DNA of 64,000 bases from Streptomyces sp. XD-27 (GTDB lineage: Bacteria > Actinomycetota > Actinomycetes > Streptomycetales > Streptomycetaceae), in NCBI RefSeq assembly GCF_030553055.1, contig NZ_CP130713.1:682001-746000 (forward strand), in the 5' to 3' direction. The notes under the pieces were generated by a model, which saw nothing but the letters and a program-made list of their open reading frames with translations, had not been told where the DNA came from and did not search any database. The position numbers and the translations under genes were made by a program. Shown one piece after another: positions 27,062 through 36,334 of this stretch; positions within the stretch are counted from its first letter, which is position 1; every line of letters begins with the position of its first letter.

Positions 27062-29695
27062 TCAGCCGGCCGGCATCTGAGCGCGCGGCGGCGGTTCGGG
27101 GCGGACCCGCGCCTGCACCCGCATCAGGACGTAGCCGATACCGGACAGCGCGCACGCGACGGCCAGTTCGGTGAGTGCCAGAGGTTCGGTGTCCAGCACG
27201 GCGCGCAACGGCGACAGGTACACGCCCGCCACCTGGAGCATCAGCGCGACAGCCACCGCGATCAGCAGGAACGGATTGGCCGTACTTCCGGGGCGGGCCC
27301 GCGAGCCGAGGGCCACACCGAGCTGGGTCGCGCCCAGGACGAGGAACACCAGCGATTGCCATGGGCGGTCGGTCTGCCTGCCCCACACCCCGGCCGCCAG
27401 GGTGACCGTGGCGACGGCACCGCCCATCAGCAGGATCCGCGCCCACAGGCCGGCGCCCAGCACGCTCTCCTCGGGCGGCCGCGGTGGCTGCCGTATCACC
27501 CGCGGGTCGACGGGCTCCGCGCCCAGGGCGACGCCGGGGAGGCCGTGGGTGAGCAGGTTGATCCACAGGATCTGTGCGGGCAGCAGCGGCAGGGGCATGC
27601 CCATGAACGGGCCGAGCAGCATCACCAGGATCTCGGCGGCGCCCCCGGCCAGGGCGTAGAGCAGGAACCGGCGCACGTTGGCGTAGACGCGGCGGCCCTC
27701 TTCGACGGCGGATACGACGGTGCCCAGGTTGTCGTCGGCCAGGACGAGGTCGGCGGCCTGCCGCGCCACCTCGGTGCCGCGCCGCCCCATGGCAACGCCG
27801 ATGTCGGCCTGGCGCAGCGCCGGCCCGTCGTTGACCCCGTCCCCGGTCATCGCGACCACGTGCCCGGCCGACCGCCACGCCCGCACGATGTCAAGCTTCT
27901 GCTCCGGGGTGGTGCGGGCGAAGACCCGTACGTCCGTCAGTGCCCCCGCCGTACTCGTGCGGAGCTGTTGGCCGGTGACGACCTCCCGGCCCTGCCGGGC
28001 GATGCCCAGGCGCTGGGCCACGGCGCCGGCGGTCAGCGGGTGGTCGCCGGTGATGAGCACCGGGGTGATACCGGCCCGCCCGCAGGCGGCGACGGTGGCG
28101 GCGGACGCCTCGCGGGGCGGGTCCAGGATGCCGATCAGCCCGCGGAGCGAGAGCCCGGATTCCCAGGTCGTGGCGGCTTCGGCCCCGTGGCGTCCCACTT
28201 CCCCGGGCTCCGCCGACTGGGCCTGCGGTCGTCGACTGCGACCGGCGGTGGCGACGGCCAGCACCCGGTGACCCGCGCGTGCCAGCCCCTCCGCCTCGGC
28301 CTCCGCCCGGGTGAGCAGTTCGGGGCCGTCGGCCAGGATCCCAGGGCTGAGCATGGTCTCCGGAGCGCCCTTGCAAGCGACATGCAGGCTCCCGTCCGGT
28401 CGCAGGTGCACCGTCGTCATGCGCTTACGGATGCTGTCGAAGGGCACCTCGTCGATCCTCGGCAGCTCGCGGTCCAGCGCCGCCTTGTCCAGCCCCAGTC
28501 GGCGCCCGGCCGCGAGCAGGGCCGCCTCTGTCGGGTCGCCCAGCGCGTGCCAGGCGGCGGGTGCGGGGGCGAGCGCGGCGTCGTTGCACAGCAGCGCGGC
28601 GGTCAGCAGGGCCGCCAGGTCGGGGGCGTCCTCGGCGGTGACCGGCAGCCCGTCGCGCAGGACACCGCCGGTAGGCGCGTAGCCGGTGCCGGTGACGGTG
28701 GCCGGGCCGTACGGCGTCCACAGCCGCTCGGCCGCCATCCGGCCCTCCGTCAGGGTGCCGGTCTTGTCCGTGGCGAGGACGGTGACCGAACCCAGCGTCT
28801 CCACGGCGGGCAGCCGTCGCACGATCGCGTGCCGGTCGGCCATCCGCCGCGCGCCGAGCGCGAGCGCGAGAGTGATGACGGCGGGCAGGGACTCGGGTAC
28901 GGCCGCGACGGCGAGGCTGATCGCCGCCACCACCATCAGCTCCACCGGCTGACCGCGTACCAGCCCGAGCGCCAGCACCACGGCGCACAGCCCGACGGTC
29001 ACGGCGGCCAGCACCCGGCCGAACCGGGCGAGCCGGTGCTGCAACGGGGTCAGGCCCGGCGGGGCGCCCAGCAGCGCCGCGATCCGGCCGAACGCGCTGC
29101 GCGCGCCCGTCGCCGTGACCAGGGCCCGGCCATGGCCCCGGACAACCACCGTGCCCGCCGACACCGTGCCGCGCGCCGGGTCCTGGTCGGGCGCCTTCTC
29201 CACCGGAACGGATTCGCCCGTCAGCGAGGACTCGTCGGCCAGCAGCCGCACCGCGTCCGTGACATCGCCGTCCGCCGGAACGATGTCGCCCTCGGCCAGC
29301 AGGACCACGTCTCCAGGCACCACCTCGGCGGCCGGAACGGAGCGCTCCGCGCCGTCGCGCACCACTCTGGCGGCGGGGGCGCTCATCGCCGACAGGGCTG
29401 CGACAGCTTGCTCCGCGCGTACCTCCTGCGCGACACCGACCGCGGTGTTCACCGTGATCACGAGCAGGATCACGGCCGCGTCGGTGAAATCGCTGGTGGC
29501 GATGGTCAGTGCCGCGGCCGCGAGGAGCACCAGGATCAGCGGATCGCGCAGCTGCTACAGCACACGCCGCCAGGTGGGTGTCCGCGGCTCGGCCGCGACC
29601 GCATTGGGACCGTGGACCGCCAGCCGCCGCTCGGCCTCCTCCTGCGACAGACCCGCTGCCGTGGCGGTGTCCGGCCCGAGTCGCTCGCCACCCAC
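27062..29695 (-). pseudogene. Cation-transporting P-type ATPase (CtpF/PMCA-like) with in-frame TAG at codon 47
   Basis: An 877-codon P2-type ATPase. Start GTG 29695 (GGAGG six bases upstream) leads into SQEEAERRLAVHGPNAVAA and TPTWRRVL, then TAG at 29555-29557, then QLRDPLILVLLAAAALTIAT in the same frame. Downstream are the actuator motif SSLTGESVPV, the M4 ion motif VPESLPAV, phosphorylation site DKTGTLTEG, hinge GDGVNDGPALRQADIG and M6 INLLTHGLPGVALG. Everything but the stop looks intact. The first usable start after the stop (29530) would lose M1 entry and the cation N-domain. Either it is a nonsense mutation or a base error. It is divergent from the nitroreductase and upstream of the V-ATPase operon. 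Confidence 0.85.
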
Positions 29696-29760
29696 CACGG
29701 GCCTCCGGTGACCGCTGGGACGCAACGTATCTCTCCCACGCCAGAAGCGATCACGGCCCG

Positions 29761-29793
29761 GCGCAGTGCCGACCGGGCAGGTCGGCACTGCGC
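29761..29793. promoter_or_regulatory. Perfect 14-bp inverted repeat in a divergent intergenic region
   Basis: GCGCAGTGCCGACC (29761-29774), a 5-base centre, then its exact reverse complement (29780-29793). It lies between the divergent P-type ATPase (start 29695) and nitroreductase (start 29865) genes, 65 and 71 bases from the starts. A terminator is unlikely between divergent genes, so a regulator-binding site or a transcript-leader hairpin is more probable. It does not match the DosR-like boxes. Confidence 0.5.
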
Positions 29794-29864
29794 CCGCCGG
29801 GGGAAGCCGAGCGGCACCGGGCCCGCGCCGCGAATATCGTGGAGACAGGGAAGGGAGGCCCCCG

Positions 29865-30854
29865 GTGCCGGAACGCCCACTCGAACCGGCGACCGTGACC
29901 GCCCTCGTCAAGGACGCCACGGCCGCCCCGTCCATGCACAACGCCCAGCCGTGGAGATTCCGCTTCCACTCCCCCACCCGCACCTTCGAGATCCGTTCGG
30001 ACCCCTCGCGCGCGCTGCCCCGCACCGACCCCGTCGGCCGCGGCATGCACCTCGGCTGCGCCGCCGCCCTGTTCAACCTGCGCGTCGCCGCGGCCCACGC
30101 GGGCTGGGAGCCGGTCCACCAGCTGCTGCCCGACACCGACGACCGGCAACTGCTGGCGACGGTACGGCTGACCGGCCCCGCCGCCCCCGGCGGCGACCTC
30201 GCACCGCTGTACCCGGCCATCCACCGCCGGCACACCAGCCGTGAGCCGTTCGAGGAGACGGACATCCCCCAGGCGGTGCAGGACGCCCTGCACAACGCCG
30301 CCCTTCAGGAAGGAGCACAGCTGGTCTTCCCTTCCGCGTGGCATGTCGCGTCGCTGCTCGATCTCGTCCACGACGCCGAGGGCCGCGAGTCCGCCGACCC
30401 CGACACCTTGACGGAGGTGGCGCATTGGACCCGCATCGGCGCCGCTGCCGCGCAGACGGCGGCCGACGGCATCCCCGACTATGCCTTCGGGCCCCGCAAA
30501 TGGGACGGCAAGGCACCAGTGCGCGACTTCGCCGAGGGCCGGCAGGTGACCGACCGCGACGCCGCCAGATTCGAGCAGGTGCCGCACCTGGCTCTGCTCG
30601 GCACTACCCATGACGAGCCGGAGGACTGGCTGCGGGCGGGCCAGGCAATGGAGCGCGTCCTGTTGCTGGCCACGCTGAAGGGGCTGGCGACGTCGCTGAC
30701 CTCGCATGCGCTGGAGTGGCCGGACCTGCGCTGGTCCGTGCGCGACCCGCGCTCGGTGATGGCGTACGTGCAGATGGTGCTGCGCCTGGGCTTCGGCCCC
30801 CACGGGCTCCCGACACCGCGCCGCCCGCCCGGCGACGTACTCGACATCGTCTAG
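29865..30854 (+). CDS. Acg-like nitroreductase family protein
   Basis: A 329-residue protein of the Acg (Rv2032)-type nitroreductase group. It has the typical opening KDATAAPSMHNAQPWRFRF and SDPSRALPRTDPVGRGMHLGCAAAL, then HRRHTSREPFEE. The C-terminal half includes GQAMERVLLLATLKGLATS and a second nitroreductase-like half. Acg proteins bind FMN in a lid-occluded site and may store or sequester flavin; they are DosR-regulated. GTG 29865 follows GGGAGGCCCCC; the in-frame ATG 29766 lies inside the inverted repeat and is rejected. About 190 bases after its stop hold no recognisable feature. Confidence 0.88.
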   Translation: MPERPLEPATVTALVKDATAAPSMHNAQPWRFRFHSPTRTFEIRSDPSRALPRTDPVGRGMHLGCAAALFNLRVAAAHAGWEPVHQLLPDTDDRQLLATVRLTGPAAPGGDLAPLYPAIHRRHTSREPFEETDIPQAVQDALHNAALQEGAQLVFPSAWHVASLLDLVHDAEGRESADPDTLTEVAHWTRIGAAAAQTAADGIPDYAFGPRKWDGKAPVRDFAEGRQVTDRDAARFEQVPHLALLGTTHDEPEDWLRAGQAMERVLLLATLKGLATSLTSHALEWPDLRWSVRDPRSVMAYVQMVLRLGFGPHGLPTPRRPPGDVLDIV

Positions 30855-31044
30855 ACGCGCGGCAACTGCTCCCCCGGCGGCAGTTCGAGCACCCGCGTCC
30901 CGCCAGGGCCATCCAGGACTGACCGCGAGAGTCGTCGGCCCCGCTCATGCGTCATCCGGCCCACGGTCCGACGGGACGCGGGCCCGGCCAGCCGCGGCAG
31001 GTCGCAGGCCATCTGAGACGGGTGCAGCAGGGAGCCCGCGCCCT

Positions 31045-31742
31045 CTAGGCCGGCGGCTCCTGCAGTGTCTGGATGGCGCGGCCGCTCACCTGGCGCGGCA
31101 GGATGCGGATCCACAGCTCGCGTCTGCCCCGGCCCAGGGCTTGGCCCCGGGACGCCGCGCGAGGGCGTCGAGCATGTCGGGGTCGGTGAGGTGTTCGGCG
31201 GTGCCCGCGACCAGAACGCTCCAGCCCAGGCCGCTCACCTCGTCGACGTGATCGGTCTCGAAGGCCACCTCGGCTCCGGCGCGGACCGCGGCCGGGCCGG
31301 CGGGGTCCGTGCGGTAGACGACGCTCCGCCCGTCCACCAGGAAGTTGACAGGCAGCAGCACCGGGGCCCCACCGGCCGTGTAGGCCAGACGGCCGATGCC
31401 GTGCGTGCCCAGCCGTTGCCAGCACTCCTGCTCGGACAGCCGCATCAGAACCGGGTGGGCCGCCGGCCCGCCCCGGCCCGGCGGCGCGTCGCGGCGGCCC
31501 GCCGTCAGCTCCTCGTACGGCATCTCCAGCACGGCGGCGAGCCGCATGAGCGCGGCGGGGTCCAAGCCGGTTCCCAGCTCCTCGACCCGGCGCAGATACG
31601 CGATCGACATCCCGGCCCGGATGGCCACTTCCTCGCGGGACATCCCGAGCTGCTTCCGGCGCAGCGCGACGCGGGTGGCGATGCTGTCGTCGCCTGAGGA
31701 GGCGCCGGCCGCCGGGCCGGAAGGGTCCGGATCGCCGTGCAC
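31045..31742 (-). pseudogene. XRE helix-turn-helix - PNPOx-like protein, frameshifted near the C-terminus
   Basis: From GTG 31742: an XRE domain (about 20-78, RRKQLGMSREEVAIRAGMSI), then a PNPOx-like barrel (about 97-195, APVLLPVNFLVDGRSVVYRT and EVAFETDHVDE). After KPWAG, a 1-base deletion near 31118-31125 throws the last 30 residues out of frame. The other frame supplies RRELWIRILPRQVSGRA, which aligns with REIWVSIRPARLTGRR of the relative at 5265-6191. In the broken frame it ends at 31086 after 218 residues, so most of the protein would still be made. It lacks the DUF1918 module of its relative. Confidence 0.78.
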
Positions 31743-31830
31743 GGCCGCTCACCCCACTTCATCCGTCTCCCTTCAGGGGAGCAGACCGGCCGCCGACCCG
31801 CCAGCGCAGAGACGACGGAACGGTTCACCG

Positions 31831-31950
31831 ATTACGGCGACCGACGCGCTGCGCGACGTGATGGCGTCGCTCATCGAGATCGAGGACGTCAACCGCTACC
31901 TGGACGGCATGATCACCGCACTGGACATCCGGTACCCGGTCGACGGTCGG
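31831..31950 (+). pseudogene. Tail fragment of a FAD-dependent aromatic monooxygenase
   Basis: The frame containing 31861 reads ALRDVMASLIEIEDVNRYLDG and MITALDIRYPVDGR. This resembles the segment that follows the FAD domain in PgaE/Rdm-type aromatic hydroxylases (pattern: L-x-E-V-N-R-x-L-x-G-M-x-x-x-L-D-x-R-Y). No FAD-binding motifs are upstream and the similarity ends by about 31950. It lies in the gap between two leftward genes, so it is a short relic. The assignment is from memory of the family and is tentative. Confidence 0.4.
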
Positions 31951-31989
31951 CTGACCTCACTGGCCAGGCCCTCTGGCGATGGCTCCGGC

Positions 31990-34173
31990 TCAGTGCACTC
32001 GGCGATCCTCGAGGGGCGCCGCGTGCTGGACCCGCCCCACCTCGCCGGGGAGGTGGGGGGTGTGGTTGACCAGGCGGGCCGAGTTGCCGACGACGGCGAT
32101 GCTGCTGGTGTTGTGCAACAGGGCGGCGAACACAGGGCTGATGGAGCCGCCGGCGCCGGCGGCCAGGCCGAGCATATTCACGCCGATGGCCAGCCCGTAG
32201 TTCTGCCGGACGACGCGGAGCGTATGGCGGCTGAGCTCGACCACGGCGGGGACCTGGCGCAGGTCGTTGCCCGCGAGGGCGATGTCGGCGGTCTCCAGCG
32301 CCACATGGGAGGAGTGCTCGCCCATGGTGATCCCGACGTCGGCCAGGGCGAGCGCGGGAGCGTCGTTCGTGCCGTCGCCGACCATCGCCACGATGTGCCC
32401 CTCCGCCCGTAGGTCCCGGATGAGTTGGAGCTTGGCCTCGGGCAGGGCGTGGCTGTGCACCTCGGTGATGCCGAGCGCGTCGGCGACCACCTGCGCGGTC
32501 TCCGGCGCGTCGCCGGTGAGCAGGATCAGGCGGGCGACGCCGAGGTCGCGGAGCTGGCGGATGACCGTCTCGGCTCCGGCCCGCACCGCGTCGGAGACGC
32601 CGAGCATCCCGATCAGGTCGTCGTCGTGGGCCAGGCAGATGACCGTCTCGCCGCGCCCGCGCAGCTGCTCGGTCCACTCCTGGGCGACGTCGCTCAGCCG
32701 CAGCCCGTGCCGGCGCAGCAGGGCCGGGCTGCCCACCAGGAGTCGCGTGCCGTCCAGTTCGGCGCGCATGCCCATGCCCAGGACCACCTCGCACGCCTGG
32801 TGGATGGGGACGTGCAGGTGCTGCTTGGTGGTGTGGTCGACGATGGCCTGGGCCAGCGGGTGGCGGGCGTGGAGTTCGCCGGAGGCGGCCAGGCTGAGGA
32901 CGTGGTCGGCGGTGTAGTCCGGGTGCAGGGCGACGACGCTGGTGACCAGCGGGCGGCCGAAGGTGAGGGTGCCGGTCTTGTCGAAGACGACCGCGGTGAC
33001 GCGGCCGACCCCTTCGAGGTGGGTGCCGCCCTTGATCAGCGTGCCGCGGCGGGCACCGTTGCCGATGGCGGCGCTGATGGCGGTGGGGGTGGCCAGGCCG
33101 GCGGCGCACGGGCAGGCGATGAGCAGCATGGTCATGGCGCGCCGGGCGTCGCGGGTCAGCACGTACGTGGCGGCCGCGAGCGCGAAGGACACGGGCACGA
33201 AGCGGCGGGTGAAGCGCGTGGCCACGGTCTGGATCGGCGCGCGGTCGGCCTGGGCCTCCTCGACCCGGCTGATGATCTGGCCGACGGTGGTGTCCCGGCC
33301 GACGGAGGTGGCGCGTACGGTCAGCGAGCCTGAGGTGACGATGGTGCCGGCATAGACGTGGGAGCCGCTCCGGGCGTACACCGGCAGCGCCTCACCGGTG
33401 ATCGCCGCCTGGTCCACCAGCGCCTCGCCGGAGACCGCGACACCGTCCACCGGGATCTTGTGGTGCTCGTAGACCGCGACGACGTCGTCCCGCGCGACCT
33501 CCTCCAGCGCCACCTCGACCTCGACGCCCTCCCGGACCAGCCAGACCCGCTCCTCCCCGATGCTGAGCAGCTCCTCGATGGCGCGGCGGGTCCGGCGCAG
33601 CGTCAGCGTCTGCAGGAACTCGCCGATGTTGAGCAGCCACAGCACCGTCAGCGCGACCACGTTCTCCCGCAGTACGAGCGAGATGACGGTGGCGGCGGTG
33701 ACCAGGGTGTCGGTGCCCGCGTGTCTGCGGCCGCGGAGGGTCCTCAGCGCGCCGCGGAAGAACGGCAGGCCGGTGAAGACGGTGACCGCGCCGAGGAAAC
33801 CGCTGGAGCCGACTCTCATCCGTGGGCGCGCCAGCAGGCGGCGGACGGTCACGAGAGCCAGTACGGCGCCGCCGACGACCAGTCGTGCGACCTCGCCGGT
33901 GGAGGAGTCCGGTGTCGAACGGGTCGCCTTGACCGGGGCGGAGGCCGGCGGGGCCTCCTCCAGCGCCGCCACCAGCTGCGGGACGTTCAGCTCCTCCGGG
34001 GCCACCCAGATGATCACGCTGCCGGTCCGGGGGAAGATCCGCAGGGCCCGGAAGCCCCGCACGCCGAGCAGCCGGTCGTCGACCAGCCCGGCGCAACCGG
34101 GCCGCTCCCGCAGCCACGGCACGATCAGCCGGACCCGCCCGGCGGCCACCGAGCGCACGACGACAGCAGACAT
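31990..34173 (-). CDS. Heavy-metal P1B-type ATPase, CtpC-like (zinc or manganese efflux)
   Basis: A 727-residue P1B ATPase. The N-terminal 75 residues form a degenerate metal-binding-like domain without CxxC. Then come a hydrophobic hairpin, actuator motif ITGEALPVY, the membrane metal motif CPCAAGLATPTA, phosphorylation site DKTGTLTFG, the P1B His-Pro motif RHPLAQAI, and GDGTNDAPALALADVG. ATG 34173 lies seven bases after the PacL-like gene's stop. Gene pairing with a DUF1490/PacL protein is that of mycobacterial CtpC-PacL1 (Rv3270-Rv3269), which exports zinc. It is the end of a leftward run that begins with a zinc-uptake ABC system. Confidence 0.88.
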   Translation of the reverse strand: MSAVVVRSVAAGRVRLIVPWLRERPGCAGLVDDRLLGVRGFRALRIFPRTGSVIIWVAPEELNVPQLVAALEEAPPASAPVKATRSTPDSSTGEVARLVVGGAVLALVTVRRLLARPRMRVGSSGFLGAVTVFTGLPFFRGALRTLRGRRHAGTDTLVTAATVISLVLRENVVALTVLWLLNIGEFLQTLTLRRTRRAIEELLSIGEERVWLVREGVEVEVALEEVARDDVVAVYEHHKIPVDGVAVSGEALVDQAAITGEALPVYARSGSHVYAGTIVTSGSLTVRATSVGRDTTVGQIISRVEEAQADRAPIQTVATRFTRRFVPVSFALAAATYVLTRDARRAMTMLLIACPCAAGLATPTAISAAIGNGARRGTLIKGGTHLEGVGRVTAVVFDKTGTLTFGRPLVTSVVALHPDYTADHVLSLAASGELHARHPLAQAIVDHTTKQHLHVPIHQACEVVLGMGMRAELDGTRLLVGSPALLRRHGLRLSDVAQEWTEQLRGRGETVICLAHDDDLIGMLGVSDAVRAGAETVIRQLRDLGVARLILLTGDAPETAQVVADALGITEVHSHALPEAKLQLIRDLRAEGHIVAMVGDGTNDAPALALADVGITMGEHSSHVALETADIALAGNDLRQVPAVVELSRHTLRVVRQNYGLAIGVNMLGLAAGAGGSISPVFAALLHNTSSIAVVGNSARLVNHTPHLPGEVGRVQHAAPLEDRRVH

Positions 34174-34179
34174 GATCGC

Positions 34180-34491
34180 TCAGTGCTCGTGGTCGTGCTC
34201 GTGGCCCTCGATGTCGACCGCGGAGGGTGGCGGTGCTTCCTCGCCGAGTGAGGAACGGGCCTCGGCGAGCATGTCGCCGGCCTTCAACCGGGCCTCCTCG
34301 GCGGCGGAGCCGAGCCACCGCCCGGCGACGATCCCGCTCGCGAGGCCCCCTACCAGGGCCTTGCGCGCCGCGGGTTTGGCTCTCGGCGCGGCTTTCGCCG
34401 CTCCGCGCAGCACAGCTCCACCGACGACGCCGGAGACGACGTAGTGCGCGAGACGGCCGGCAGCGGCACCGGCGACAGCGACGGGATGCAT
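34180..34491 (-). CDS. PacL-like (DUF1490) membrane chaperone of the CtpC-type ATPase
   Basis: A 103-residue protein. The N-terminal membrane helix (AVAGAAAGRLAHYVVSGVVGGAVL) is followed by a second Gly-rich helical part and an Ala/Glu-rich region (SAAEEARLKAGDMLAEARSS). The tail GHEHDHEH is His/Asp/Glu-rich and could bind metal. PacL1 of mycobacteria has the same plan, with a C-terminal DLHDHDH-like zinc site, and scaffolds CtpC in membrane platforms. ATG 34491 follows GGGAGG. Pairing with the adjacent ATPase makes the assignment strong. Confidence 0.82.
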   Translation of the reverse strand: MHPVAVAGAAAGRLAHYVVSGVVGGAVLRGAAKAAPRAKPAARKALVGGLASGIVAGRWLGSAAEEARLKAGDMLAEARSSLGEEAPPPSAVDIEGHEHDHEH

Positions 34492-34523
34492 GGGACCTCC
34501 CTCATCGAACGACGTGCGGCGGC

Positions 34524-35390
34524 CTACGCAGCTAAGTCAATTCTCTCCCTTTTGCGGCTTATGGGGACCAGGAAGGTCGCGGCGTAGACCGCGGTGGCCA
34601 CGGCGATGACGGCTGAGCTGGGCGGGAGCTGGGGAATCGCGTAGCTGAGTGCGAGTCCCGACCACATCTCGGCCACGGCCAGGCCGGCGGACAGGGCGAG
34701 CGCCCGATACGGCCGGTGGGTCAGGCGCTGCGCCGCACCGGCGGGGGCCGCGAGCAGGCCGAGCATCAGCAGCGCCCCGACCGCCTGGGTGGCCTCCGCC
34801 GCGCAGGCGCCCACCAGCGCGAGGAACCCGAACCCCAACGCCCGGACCGGCACGCCCCGGGCGGCGGCCACGGCCTCGTCGAGGGAGGCGAACAGCAGCG
34901 GTCGGCAGATCAGCAGCATCGCCAGGCAGATCCCGGCCGCGATCACCGCCGCCAGTTGGGCCCGGGCGGCGGAGAGCCCGAAGATCGACCCGAACAGGAC
35001 GCTGACCCCGGCGCGGCTGTCCGCCGTGCTGCGCGAGGTGGTGTAGAGCGCGAGGAAGAAGACGCCGAGGCCGAGGATCCAGGAGAAGACGCTGCCGATG
35101 GCGACGTCGTCGGTTCGGCCGCGGTGGCCCAGCGCGCCCAGCAGCAGCGCGACGGCGATGGTGGCCGTGAACAGGCCCAGGCGCGGGTCGTAACCGAACG
35201 CGAGCGCCGCCACCGCCCCGGTGAAGGCCACGTGGCTGAGGGCGTCGCTGGTGAAGACCTGGGCGCGCAGGACGAGGAAGTAGCCGACCAGGCCGCAGGC
35301 GGCCGCGATGGCCGTCCCCGCCAGCACGGCGTGCTGGAAGAACGGCTGATCCAGCGCACCGGCCAGCTCCGGGGCGGTCGCCGCGTTCAC
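34524..35390 (-). CDS. Metal ABC transporter permease (ZnuB family)
   Basis: A 288-residue integral membrane protein of the ABC-3 family with about eight helices. It opens with PFFQHAVLAGTAIAAACGLVG and FLVLRAQVFTSDALSHVAFTG, a family signature. Later come LDEAVAAARGVPVRALGFGFL and EATQAVGALLMLGLLAAPA. GTG 35390 overlaps the preceding permease stop by 4 bases and has GGGAGG upstream. It would form a heterodimeric channel with the adjacent permease for zinc or manganese uptake. Confidence 0.87.
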   Translation of the reverse strand: MNAATAPELAGALDQPFFQHAVLAGTAIAAACGLVGYFLVLRAQVFTSDALSHVAFTGAVAALAFGYDPRLGLFTATIAVALLLGALGHRGRTDDVAIGSVFSWILGLGVFFLALYTTSRSTADSRAGVSVLFGSIFGLSAARAQLAAVIAAGICLAMLLICRPLLFASLDEAVAAARGVPVRALGFGFLALVGACAAEATQAVGALLMLGLLAAPAGAAQRLTHRPYRALALSAGLAVAEMWSGLALSYAIPQLPPSSAVIAVATAVYAATFLVPISRKRERIDLAA

Positions 35391-36334
35391 CGGGCCTCCC
35401 CGGCAGGGTGAGCCGGGCGGGGTCGGCTGCCGCGCAGCGGCCGCCGAGCGCGACCTCGTACGGCCCGACCGCACCGGACCAGCACGTAGGCGCCGAAGGC
35501 GAAGCTCGTCACCCAGAAGCCGATGGGGTAGGGCGAGTAGTACGCGACCGTCAGGCTCAGCCAGGTCACGGTGAGGCCGATGGCCACGGCCAGAGCCAGA
35601 CCGCGGCCCGGTCTGGCGGTGAGCTCATGGGCGGTGGCCGGTGGCATCACCAGGAGCGCGAAGACCAGCAGGGTGCCGGTGATCTGGCTCGCCTCGGCGA
35701 CAGCCGCGCCCAGCAGGACCAGGAAGACCACGGACAGGGCCCGCACCGGCACCCCGCGCGCGGCGGCGACGTCCGGATCCACGGACGCGAACAACAGCGG
35801 GCGCCCGACGATGGCCAGAGCGGCGAGCACGACCACCGCCACCGCGGTCAGGAGAAGCACCTGCCCGTGGGTGATGCCGAGGAAGCGCCCGAACAGCAGC
35901 TCGTTGGTCCCGCTGAGCGAGCCCCGGTACAGCGCGATGAAGAGGAATCCACAGCCGAGCAGGAACGCCTGCACCGTCCCGATCAGCGCCGACTCCTCCG
36001 CCCTCCCGCCCTGGCCGGCCCTGGGCACGGCCGCGATGACCAGGGCGGCGGCCAGGCAGAAGGCGAAGTAGCCGTAGACAGCGCTGACGCCGAGCAGAGT
36101 GGCACCGGCGGCGCCCGGGAACCCCACCACGGCGAGGGTGTGGCCGGCGAAGCTCTGCCGGCGCAGCACCATGAACCAGCCGATGGCGGCAGCCAGGACG
36201 GCGACGACCGTTCCCGCCCGGAACGCGTTGACCATGAACGGGTAGGACCAGATCTCCTGTAGGTCGGTGATCGGATTCCACGACCAGGCCGGATCGGCGT
36301 CAGCCCGGACCGGACCAGCCTCAGCCCGGACCAC
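35387..36334 (-). CDS. Metal ABC transporter permease (ZnuB family)
   Basis: A 315-residue ABC-3 permease. It has the family segment FRAGTVVAVLAAAIGWFMVL then RQSFAGHTLAVVGFPGAAGA, and SVDPDVAAARGVPVRALSVV later. An N-terminal extension of about 30 residues precedes the first helix, and the C-terminal 30 residues are Arg/Pro-rich. GTG 36334 overlaps the ATPase gene by 14 bases. Two different permeases in one operon are found in several actinobacterial zinc/manganese importers. Confidence 0.87.
   Translation of the reverse strand: MVRAEAGPVRADADPAWSWNPITDLQEIWSYPFMVNAFRAGTVVAVLAAAIGWFMVLRRQSFAGHTLAVVGFPGAAGATLLGVSAVYGYFAFCLAAALVIAAVPRAGQGGRAEESALIGTVQAFLLGCGFLFIALYRGSLSGTNELLFGRFLGITHGQVLLLTAVAVVVLAALAIVGRPLLFASVDPDVAAARGVPVRALSVVFLVLLGAAVAEASQITGTLLVFALLVMPPATAHELTARPGRGLALAVAIGLTVTWLSLTVAYYSPYPIGFWVTSFAFGAYVLVRCGRAVRGRARRPLRGSRPRPAHPAGEAR

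Noticed and set aside
29761..29793. Terminator for the P-type ATPase or nitroreductase
   Set aside because: Both genes are transcribed away from this hairpin, so it cannot end either transcript.
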